Assembly (NCBI GenBank): GCA_026874595.1
Contig: CM049306.1
Coordinates: forward strand, 44,644,019-44,708,018
From: Sipunculus nudus
Lineage: Eukaryota; Annelida; Sipuncula; Golfingiida; Sipunculidae
Length of the DNA: 64,000 nt
Direction of reading: 5' to 3'
The notes below the pieces were generated by a model that was given only the letters and a program-made list of their open reading frames with translations, searched no databases and had not been told where the DNA came from. Below are positions 36,201-47,412 of this stretch, in pieces. The translations under genes were made by a program, and so were the position numbers. The stretch's first letter is position 1. Each line of letters starts with the position of its first letter.

Positions 36201-39200
36201 GTCTGTGGCTGTTTACCCTTAGCCTCATCTCGTGCAAATATTTGAGACGGGTTTTTAACCTACGCCCTTCTCAATCTTTAGTTTGACCGAGGCGGATATT
36301 TATCCTTGGCCTCATCTCGTGTAAATGTTTGAACGGGTCTTTAAAACTACGCCCTTCACAATCTTTAATTTGACTGAGGCGGCTGTTTAACCTGGGCCTC
36401 ATCTCGTCCGAATATTTGATTGAGACGGGTCAATAAACCTACGCCCTTCTAAATCTTTAATTTGACTGAGGCAGCTGTTTCTTCTTGGGCTCATCTCGTG
36501 TAAATGTTTGAGACGGGTCTTTAAACCAACGCCCTTCTGAATCTTTAATTTGACTGAGGCTGTTAATCCTTGGCCTCATCTCGTGTATATATTTGAGACG
36601 GGTCTTTTAAACCTCCCCCTTCTCAATTCCTAATTTGACTGAGGCGGGTTTCATCTCGTGTGTAAATTTGATCGAGACGGGTCTTTAAACCTACGCCTTC
36701 TCAATCTTTCATTTGACCGAGGCGGCTGTTTATCCTTAGCCCCATCTTGTGTATATTTGATTAAGACGGGTCTTTAACCTACGCCCTTCTCAATCTTTAT
36801 GTGTCTGTGGCTGTTTACCCTTAGCCTCATCTCGTGCAAATATTTGAGACGGGTTTTTAACCTACGCCCTTCTCAATCTTTAGTTTGACCGAGGCGGATA
36901 TTTATCCGTGGCCTCATCTCGTGTAAATGTTTGAAAGGGTCTTTAAACCTACGCCCTTCTAAATCTTTAATTTGACTGAGGCAGCTGTTTCTTCTTGGGC
37001 TCATCTCGTGTAAATGTTTGAGACGGGTCTTTAAACCAACGCCCTTCTTAATCTTTAATTCGACTGAGGCTGTTAATTATTGGCCTCATCTCGTGTAAAT
37101 ATTTGAGACGGGTCTTTAAACCTACACCCTTCTCAATCCTTAATTTGACTGAGGCGGCGTTTAAACCAGGGCTCATCTCATGTGCATATTTGATTGAGAC
37201 GGGATTTTAAACCTACGCCTTCTCAAACCTTTATTGGACCGAGGCGTCTGTTTATCCTCGGCCTCATCTCGTGTAAAAATATTTGAAACGGGTCGTTAAA
37301 CCTACGCCTTCTCAGTCCTTTATTGGACCGAGGCGTCTGTTTATCCTTGCCCTCATCTCGTGTAAATATTTGAGACGGGTCCTTAAACCTACGCCCTTCT
37401 CAATTCTTAATTTGACCGAGGCCGCTGTTCAACCTGGTCCTTATCTCGCGTGTATACTTGATTGAGACGGGTCAATAAACCTACGCCCTTCTCAATCTTT
37501 AATTTGACTGATGCTGCTTATCCATGGCCTCATCTCGTGTAAATATTTGAGACGGGTCTTTAAACCTACGCCCTTCTCAATCTTTTATTTGACTGGGGCT
37601 GTTTAACATTGGCCTCATCTCGTATAAATATATGAGACGGGTCTTTTTAACCTCCTCCTTCTCAATTCTTAATTTGACTGAGCCGGCTTTTAAACCAGGG
37701 GTCATCTCATGTGTATATTTGATTGAGACGGGTCTTTAACCTACGCCCTTCTCAATCTTTATGTGTCTGAGGCTGTTTACCCTTTGCCTCATTTCGTCCG
37801 AATATTTGAGACGGTTCTTTTTAAACCTACGCCCTTCTCAATTCTTAATTCCAACGAGGCTGCTGTTTAACCTGGTCCTCATCTCGTATGTATACTTGAT
37901 TGAGACGGGTCAATAAACCTACGCCCTCTTCAATCTTTAATTTGACTTTTGCTGTTTATCCATGGCCTCATCTCGTGTAAATATTTGAGACGGGTCTTTT
38001 AAACTCCCCCCCCCCCCCCCATCTCGATTCTTAATTTGAACGAGGCGGCTGTTTAACCTGGTCCACATCTCGTGTGTATACTTGATTTTGACGGGTCAAT
38101 AAACCTACGCCCTCCTCAATCTTTAATTTGACTTTCGCTGTTTATCCATGGCCTCATCTCGTGTAAATATTTGAGACGGGTCTTTTAAACCTCCCCCTTC
38201 TCAATCTTTTATTTGACTGAGACGGCTGTTTAACCTGAGCCTCTTCTCTTGTACATTTTGAGACGGGACAATAAACCTACGCCCTTCTCAATCTTTAATT
38301 TGACTGATGCTGTTTATCCATGGCCTCATCTCGTGTAAATATTTGAGACGGGTCTTTAAACTTACGCCTTCTTAATCCTTTATTAGACAGGGGCGTCAGT
38401 TTATCCTTGGCCTTATCTCGTGTAAATATTTGAGACGGGTCTTTAAACCTTCTCAATCCTTTATTGGACCGAGGCGTCTGTTTATCAATGGCCTCATCTC
38501 CTGTAAATATTTGAGACGGGTCTTTAATCCTACGCCCTTCTCTATCCTTAATTTGACGGAGGCTATTTATCATTGGCCTCATCTCGTGTAAATGTTTGAG
38601 ACGGGTCTTTAAACCTACGCCCTTCTCAATTCATAATATGACTGGGGCTGTTTTTCCTTGGCCTCATTTCGTGTAAATATTTGAAACTCTTTAAACCTAC
38701 ACCCTTCTCAATCCTTAATTTGACTGAAGCGGCTTTTAAACCAGGGCTCATCTCATGTGCATATTTGATTGAGACGGGATTTTAAACCTCCGCCTTCTCA
38801 AACCTTTATTGGACTGAGGCGGCTGTTTATCCATGGCCTCATCTCGTGTAAATATTTGAGACGGGTCTTTAAACCTACGCCCTTCTCAATTTTTAATTCT
38901 AACGAGGCCGCTGTTTAACCTGGTCCACATCTAGTGTGTATACTTGATTGAGACGGGTCAATAAACCTACGCACTTCTCAATCTTTAATTTGACTGATGC
39001 TGTTTATCCATGGCCTCATCTCGTGTAAATATTTGAGACGGGTCTTTAATCTTACGCCCTTCCCAATTCTTAATTCTAACGAGGCGGCTGTTTAACCTGG
39101 TCTTCATATCGTGTGTATACTTTATTGAGACAGGTCTTATAAACCTCCCCCCTTCTCAATTCTTAATTTGACCGAGGCCGCTGTTCAGCTTGGTCCTTAT

Positions 39201-41405
39201 CTCGCGTGTATACTTGATTGAGACGGGTCATTAAACCTACGCCCTTCTCAATCTTTAATTTGACTGATGCTGCTTATCCATGGCCTCATCTCGTGTAAAT
39301 ATTTGAGACGGGTCTTTAAACCTACGCCCTTCTCAATCTTTTATTTGACTTGGGCTGTTTAACATTGGCCTCATCTCGTGTAAATATATGAGACGTGTCT
39401 TTTTAACCTCCTCCTTCTCAATTCTTAATTTGACTGAGCCGGCTTTTAAACCAGGGGTCATCTCATGTGTATATTTGATTGAGACGGGTCTTTAACCTAC
39501 GCCCTTCTCAATCTTTATGTGTCTGAGGCTGTTTACCCTTTGCCTCATTTCGTCCGAATATTTGAGACGGTTCTTTTTAAACCTACGCCCTTCTCAATTC
39601 TTAATTCTAACGAGGCTGCTGTTTTACCTGGTCCTCATCTCGTATGTATACTTGATTGAGACGGGTCAATAAACCTACGCCCTCCTCAATCTTTAATTTG
39701 ACTTTTGCTGTTTATCCATGGCCTCATCTCGTGTAAATATTTGAGACGGGTCTTTTAAACTCCCCCTCCCCCCATCTCAATTCTTAATTTGAACGAGGCG
39801 GCTGTTTAACCTGGTCCACATCTCGTGTGAATACTTGATTTTGACGGGTCAATAAACCTACGCCCTCCTCAATCTTTAATTTGACTTTCGCTGTTTATCC
39901 ATGGCCTGATCTCGTGTAAATATTTGAGACGGGTCTTTTAAACTCCCCCCCCCCCCCCCATCTCAATTCTTAATTTGAACGAGGCGGCTGTTTAACCTGG
40001 TCCACATCTCGTGTGTATACTTGATTTTGACGGGTCAATTAACCTACGCCCTCCTCAATCTTTAATTTGACTTTCGCTGTTTATCCATGGCCTCATCTCG
40101 TGTAAATATTTGAGACGGGTCTTTTAAACCTCCCCCTTCTCAATCTTTTTTATTTGACCGAGACGGCTGTTTAACCTGAGCCTCATCTCTTGTACATTTT
40201 GAGACGGGACAATAAACCTACGCCCTTCTCAATCTTTAATTTGACTGATGCTGTTTATCCATGGCCTCATCTCGTGTAAATATTTGAGACGGGTCTTTAA
40301 ACCTACGCCTTCTTAATCCTTTATTAGACAGGGGCGTCAGTTTATCCTTGGCCTTATCTCGTGTAAATATTTGAGACGGGTCTATAAACCTACGCCTTCT
40401 CAATCCTTTATTGAACCGAGGCGTCTGTTTATCCATGGCCTCATCTCCTGTAAATATTTGAGACGGGTCTTTAATCCTACGCCCTTCTCAATCCTTAATT
40501 TGACGGAGGCTATTTATCCTTGGCCTCATCTCGTGTAAATGTTTGAGACGGGTCTTTAAACCTACGCCCTTCTCAATTCTTAATATGACTGGGGCTGTTT
40601 TTCCTTGGCCTCATTTCGTGTAAATATTTGAGACGGGTCTTTAAACCTTCACCCTTCTCAATCCTTAATTTGACTGAAGCGGCTTTTAAACCAGGGCTCA
40701 TCTCATGTGCATATTTGATTGAGACGGGATTTTAAACCTCCGCCTTCTCAAACCTTTATTGGACTGAGGCGGCTGTTTATCCATGGCCTCATCTCGTGTA
40801 AATATTAGAGACGGGTCTTTAAACCTACGCCCTTCTCAATTTTTAATTCTCACGAGGCCGCCGTTTAACCTGGTCCACATCTCGTGTGTATACTTGATTG
40901 AGACGGGTCAATAAACCTACGCACTTCTCAATCTTTAATTTGACTGATGCTGTTTATCCATGGCCTCATCTCGTGTAAATATTTGAGACGGGTCTTTAAT
41001 CTTACGCCCTTCCCAATTCTTAATTCTAACGAGGCGGCTGTTTAACCTGGTCTTCATATCGTGTGTATACTTTATTGAGACAGGTGTTATAAACCTCCCC
41101 CCTTCTCAATTCTTAATTTGACCGAGGCGGCTGTTTAACCTGAGCCTCATCTCGTATGTATACTTTATTGAGACGGGTCTTTAAACATCCTCTTCTCAAT
41201 TCTTAATTTGACTGAGGCGGTTGTTTAACCTGGTTCTCATCTCATGTGTATATTTGATTTAGACGGGTTTTTTAACCTACGGCCTTCTCAATCCTTTATT
41301 GGACTGAGGCTGCTGTTAACCTGAGCCGCATCTCGTCCGAATATTTTTTTTAGACGAGTCTTTAACCTACGCCCTTCTCAGTTTTTAATTTGACTGAGGC
41401 TGAGT
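33215..41405. repeat. Expanded minisatellite of about 87-bp dimeric monomers, unit 3
   Basis: The longest array, about 8.2 kb. A block starting at about 33651 recurs at about 35640 (offset about 1.99 kb). A second block around 37420 recurs around 39172 (offset about 1.75 kb). Both suggest expansion by duplication of multi-monomer blocks. C-runs occur near 38008 and 39950. Confidence 0.93.
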
Positions 41406-42590
41406 AAAGGGTCTTTAACTTATGCCTTTATACCTAAGAGTGAGACGTTATCTTAACTACATCTGTTATAAACTAAATCCTGGATTGAGCAGGGCTTCTA
41501 ACCTATTCCCACCTCAACCGATTATTTAACTGAGACATTCTCTAAACAACTTCTGTTCTCAACTAAATACTGGACTAAGTATAGGGTATTTAACTTATAC
41601 GCTTATCTGAACCATTTAATGATTGAGAGAAATCTCTTGGATATATCTGATCTAAACTATATAAGAATTGGGTTGAATAGGGTCTTCAACTTACGCCTAT
41701 CGTAACATTTCATTTAACTGAGACATTATCTCAACTACATTTGTTCTCAACTAAACACTGCATTGAGTATAGGATATTCAACTTACGCCTATCTCAACTG
41801 TTTATTAAATTGAGAGAATTATTTTAGCTGCAACTGTTAAAAAATAAATACTGGACTGAGCAGGGCCTTCAACCTACGCCTATCTCAACTCTTGTTTAAA
41901 CTGAGACATTCGTTCAACTGCATCTGTTCTCAACTAAACACTGCATTGAGTATAGGATATTTTACTTACGCCTATCTAAACTGTTTATTAAATTGAGAGA
42001 ATTATTTTAGCTGCAACTGTAAAAAACTGAATACTGGATTGAGCCGGGCCTTTAACCTACGCCAATCTCAACTCTTGTTTAAACTGAGACATTCGTTCAA
42101 CTACATCTGTTCTCAACTAAAACCTGCATTGAGTATAAGATATTTGACTAACGCCCATCCCAACTGTCAATTAAGTTGAGAAATTTCTTTTAGCTACATG
42201 TGTTATATACTGAATACTAGATTGAACAGAGCCTTTAACCTACGCCAATCTCAACCGTTTTTTAACTGAGACATTCTCTCAACAACAATTGTTCTTAACT
42301 AAATGATACTGGACTAAGTAGGGCACGTATTGAACTTATGCCTATCTGAACCATTCAATGATTGAGAGAAACCTTTTGCTGCATCTGTGCAAAATTATAT
42401 ACTGGATTGAGTAGGGTATTTAACTAACGCCTATCTGAACCGTTTATTTTATAAAGACATTTCATTTTGCTACATTTAAATTAAATACTAGATTGAGTAG
42501 GGCCTATGACCTTCACCCATCTCAACCGTTTATTCAACTTGAATTGTTTGAATTGAATCAGGGAAAAAACCTTCACTCATCCTAACTAGG
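41406..42590. repeat. Decayed flank of the minisatellite, unit 3
   Basis: Counterpart of 22816-24010 and of similar length. The minus-strand AATAAA candidate is at 42529-42534. Confidence 0.8.
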
Positions 42591-42669
42591 ATTTGAAGAA
42601 GTTTTTCGTCATGTCTTAGCTAAAGAATGTATCTAGTCAATGTTACCATGTTTGCATTGTCTGTCTTAA

Positions 42670-44256
42670 TTACAGTTTGTGTAGGTCTATAATGGATGTC
42701 CATGACCCCAGTCCAGCGCCCTGTAGCTGGGTCCTGTTCAGGTCAGAGAGAGAGGCCCAAGACCTCAGACTCCCGTTAGTGCCATCTGACAGAAACTCAT
42801 TTCGAAAATGGTCGCTAGATGGCGCATGCTGTGCAGAATGTTTGGAGAAAGTGCCACCGTCACCAGCCAGTTTCTTGTCAACCTCCGTATCAAAAGTCAA
42901 GTCGGGTATTTTAGTCAGGTCTGGTGCACTACGTGATGACATCACACTCCGTGTATTATATACAGTGTTGCCCATGCGATCATTACGTATGCTAAATCTC
43001 TTACTAAAAGTCTTGTGATCCAAAGCTGTCGTGAATTTAATGTCCCTGAGTGACGACTCGGCGCTAAGGACGCCCTCATAACTCTGTTCAGTCTGGGTTA
43101 AGTCAATAGATCGTGTAACGTCGTTTTTAGACTTAACAGTGGTCAGTGTGTGGTCAATGGTGTCACCTGAAATTTCCGTCAAACCTTGGACAGTTGTAGA
43201 GTCGAGGGTATTCAGGGTGTTGGTCAAAACGTTGGCACTTGGGACGTTGTCGATACACTCTGAGGTGGTCATAGCACAGTCAAGGCTGCTTTCGACGTTG
43301 CTACATGGCACTGCAGTGGTAACAGTAGAGTCAATGTTAGTAGCCAAGTTGTTAGTCAAAACTGTGTGTTTGATACAGTCAGTAGTCACCATCGTGCAGT
43401 CAAAGGCGCCACTCAAAGTGTCGAAAGCCGAAGCCTGGTATGAATCAAGGCTGTTAGTCAGGCTTTCAGTCAATACGGGATCAGTCTGGATGTCTAGGTT
43501 ATAGTCAACAGTCATCAAAGTAGAGTCAGAGGCGCAATTTAAAGTGCCAGCTGAAGCCTGGTCAGTAGTAGAGCCAGGTTTTTTAGTCAGGATGGCAGGC
43601 AAAACGTCAGTCTGGTCGTCGTTAGACTCAACAGTCATCACTGCTAAGTCAAGGGCGCCAATAGAAGTGCCAGCTGAAGCCTGGTCACTTTGAGCATTGT
43701 TCGTAAACCTAAAGACCATGGAGTCATTAAGTTCAGACTTAAGGCTCAAGTCACCCTCCATATCTTCGTCAGTCGGTGGTCTGTGTGTCCGTACTTCTGT
43801 CAGACTCGAGTCTTCGAGAGAGTCCTGGAACACCTCCCCCATGAAGGTCCCAACTTTGTCGTGAACCGCCTGATCCAGCACATCGCGTTCAATTAATCTC
43901 TGGGCCGAGTCTGGATCAGACACGCTGGACAAGTCGCTTTGCAGACAGATTTTATGAAGTATTTCCAGTGGGTCATACCCCGGGATATGGTCACAAAGTA
44001 TCTCCTCTACGGACGATGCTCGCTTCCGGACTCCTGTGACGGTCCATATACTTGTTACGTCGTCGGTCTGTTCGATGTCGTCAGCTGGTTGTTCTCGCCT
44101 AAAACAGGCTCCGAGGTTTTTAGTCCCTCTCCATATAAATCTAGGTAACTGTCTGATGGTCCTGAAAAGGCGGGAAACCTATTCCTGATACTCAATACGT
44201 TGACTACGTTACCTGTTGTGTGCTGACGCATGCCGGGACTTAAACTGCTACTTTTC
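42670..44256 (-). pseudogene. Large exon of the tandem repeat-protein gene, unit 3 (frameshifted)
   Basis: Same exon as in units 1 and 2, with the acceptor kept at 44257-44258. One A is missing from the run at 44175-44177 (GGGAAACC against GGGAAAACC in the other units). The frame is lost about 27 codons into the exon and opens again downstream. Other changes are in frame: an added codon near 43422 and the loss of 33 bases near 43288. The break is in a homopolymer, so an assembly error is possible. If it is real, this copy makes only a short product. Confidence 0.75.
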
Positions 44257-44354
44257 CTGTAAATAAATGTATCATACTTATACATGTACTCTAAAGACAA
44301 CAGGAGACGGATGAATGAATGTCACTCATGTGATTATCAGGTGTTCTGTGACAA

Positions 44355-45455
44355 TGAAAATAAATATTATTTGATTTTTTTGTTACATTATATAGTATCA
44401 TATTATGTTTTATCGCATTATGTAATATTATGTTATATCAAAAGACTATGTATACATTATATTATATTATATAAATGAATATATTAAGAATGTAATGTGT
44501 TGTTTCCAGTGTGGCATACCATGCAGTCAAAGGAGGTAATAAAACTCGTTTTGTATTAATTTACATTTACGAGCACGAAATCAAATTATATCATATAATT
44601 TAAGTTATATTATGTTGTCATATTATGTCATACTCTTTCATATTATATTGTCATGTCATGTTATATTATAATATTTATGTTTTTATATTATATTACATTA
44701 ACTCATATTAATCAATTTCATGTATTATGTTATGTTATATTATATTATGTTGAGTTATATTATGTGTTATGTTACATTTTAACATATTTCATTAAATTAT
44801 ATTTCATTTTATTATGTAAGGTAATGTTCTATTATATAACATCACATTACATTGAAATATCTCATGTCCTTTTATATTGTATAATATTATTACAGTATGG
44901 CAAATCTTGTTATGTTATGTAATGTCATGTCTGGTTTGGTTTTTCTATTAAATAATGGTCCAATACATCATGTCATGTTATGTTTTGCTATATTAAATTA
45001 AAATATCTTACATTTTATTACCTTACTAATTTATTATTTTATATTATTTAAAATATTACATTATTATATTAAAGCGTACAATTGAAAGTCACATATATAT
45101 TTATAAAGACAATGATAATGAGAAATTTTGTTTTATAATATTATATATTATTATACTACATTATATCATATATATATATTATGTCGTGTCTTTTAATGTG
45201 ATGATAAATAATATTATATGTTATATTATACACTGAAAGACATAACATTACATTATATCTCATTATTATATTGTCTCATATTTTATTGAATCATTTTATA
45301 TTATGTGATATTATGAAATGGTATTTTATTATATCTGACTTATATCACATTATATCTATATTTTTTCACATTATGTTAGCCATGTACGAATTTGTCAGGG
45401 TTATATCTGTGTTTTGTTCAGTGATAGTGAGTGGAACATGTTTGAATTATATTGT
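44355..45455. repeat. AT-rich low-complexity DNA in the intron, unit 3, left of the LTR element
   Basis: Same AT-rich block, interrupted at 45455 by the LTR retrotransposon. It continues at 52219-52480. Confidence 0.85.
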
Positions 45456-46593
45456 TGTCACCCCTAACTTAACATGAAAACTTTACAACGGATATATCCT
45501 ATAAAACAATAGGATGGGTTAACGCTCGCCACTTGATTTCATTAATCAAGAAATTAGATCCCGGTCATTACAGGTGACATTTCCAGGTTCTTTTAAGGAC
45601 GTGTATAAAAATACCAGACAATCATACACCCAGATCAATAGAAACTATGAGACATCAGGTTAAATTCACAATATAATTCAAGACAATACTTACAAAGATG
45701 TAGATGTGTGTGTGTGCGTTGATGTGTCAATACGACAGTCCTTCACATTAAAATTACAGGATATTTTTACTGAGTCCGTGGTTTGTATAAAAACCAATAA
45801 AGTCCAGTTCCTTCAGAGATCTCTGGTTACTGTTTTGTGTAGAATCTAGCGTATGGTTAGCAGCATATAGTCTTTCTGAGTTTAGCGATCTTCCCCTGAT
45901 CTTGCTTGTCAGCGACCCGGGTAGGTTTACGATCATATGAATGCAATAGCGCCCTTTGTTTACGTTGAGCTTAGAGTCCTTGACCTTGCTCGTGTAGCAA
46001 TGGGTTCACGGCTTACGGCGGTTATGTTTCTAGGTCAAGCTGAACTAGGCCGGCAGGTGACAAGCGCGCTCTCTCTATATCGTCAATACGAAGCTCTTTC
46101 GGCAGCACGGCTGAGTTCTTATGAGCTGGGTCCTTGCTTCATGTAGAAGCTTGCTTCTATGCCGTTCCTGGCGTTTCAATGTTCCTACTCCCGTTCGTGC
46201 GTGCTGCCACCTCAAGCTTCAAGACCCAACTGAAGGCAGCTTCCAGCGTCTCTCCCTGAACTCTGACGTCACAATCGTCGTCACAATACGGCGATCCGGT
46301 TCTCTGATTGGCTTATGGCTCAAGTGTCCCATATAAGGTTATATGTGACCTAGTTTGACTGTTAGCGTCACCATGACGACCCACATACCAAATGTAATTA
46401 ATACACACGATGCGTGACACGGATAAATCAGCTGATAGCCGATGTGATTTCATACAAGAATACACAATATATATATACAATTAAGACCTGTCAACGCTTT
46501 AGGATGACGTTTCACGTCAATATCAATAGAGAACAGACTTCGTTAAACTATGATACAAAACACCGTACATATTGTCACCGATTTCTGGTGACA
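45456..46593 (-). repeat. 3' LTR of the Gmr1-like element
   Basis: 1138 bases with TGTCACC / GGTGACA ends. I see about three substitutions against the other LTR (for example near 45474 and 45897, and in the TATATATA stretch near 46470), roughly 99.7% identity, which implies a recent insertion. Confidence 0.92.
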
Positions 46594-46610
46594 TCACCCC
46601 CTCCTTTTAA
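46594..46610 (-). other. Polypurine tract
   Basis: Minus strand TTAAAAGGAGGGGGTGA directly before the 3' LTR, as expected for plus-strand DNA priming. Confidence 0.75.
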
Positions 46611-46813
46611 GGAAAATACACAGTATTTTCTCGATACATCGTATCGTTCTATCTTACAGGGTCCAGCTAAACATATTTACATGTAGCAATACATAGCAAT
46701 ACATAAGGGTCATGTAACAAGTTGTCATTAGCACATGCCCACGGTCTATGACACAGGGCAAAATCTTGTGCATGTTTAGACTTAACTGGCTAAACATTAT
46801 AGCTCATTACATC

Positions 46814-47406
46814 CTAACACTCAGGCAGTCTGCTAAGAAAATCAGGTCCATGGTTTAGTTTACCTGACACTGCTTCAATATCAAATCTAAACTCTTGTAG
46901 ACCCAGTGCCCATCTCATTACTCTCTTATTAGCACATTTTGATTTGCTAATACACTTTAATGGTTTGTGGTCGGTCTGAATGGTGAACGGTCTACAAGCC
47001 AGGTACATCTCAAATTTCTGTACAGACCATACAATTGCTAATGACTCTTTCTCGATGGTGGAGTAATTTCTCTCCCTGGGCAACAGTTTACGACTGGCAT
47101 AAGCTACTGGGTGCATGATCCCCTCGTGTCTTTGCATCAGGATACAGCCAATACCCACATCAGATGCATCACATTTCAAATAAAAATCGTTTACTGAAAT
47201 CAGGTAGCTTCAGTATGGGAGGGTCTGACAGTTTAGCCTTTAGAGAACAGTACGCGTTCTCGTGTACGGGTTTCCAGTCTAGTTTGTTAGGTTGACCTTT
47301 ACGCGTTAGATCAGTCAAGGGCACCGCTATTTCCGCATAGTTTGGCACGAATTTTCGATAGTACCCTGTAAGACCTAGGAATGCTCGCAAAGCCTTCTTT
47401 GTCTTA
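46814..47406 (-). pseudogene. RT connection and RNase H remnant of the Gmr1-like element
   Basis: Just after the integrase frame, in another frame, comes the end of reverse transcriptase (LRAFLGLTGYYRKFVPNYA, from about 47390), followed by RNase H with CDAS, TIEKE, TDHKPL and GPDFLSR, which carry the D-E-D-D catalytic positions. The RT fingers and palm with the YxDD motif are absent, so an internal deletion has joined the end of the integrase region to the RT thumb. A one-base length change in the A5 run near 47183-47187 separates the connection part from RNase H. The RNase H frame ends at 46814. This copy could not supply its own reverse transcriptase. Confidence 0.88.
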
Positions 47407-47412
47407 GGTCTA

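Noticed and set aside
45937-46336. ORFs inside the LTRs (and the same at 51562-51961)
   Set aside because: Present in both LTRs because they are copies. There is no protein-like conservation to support them, and LTRs are regulatory sequence.
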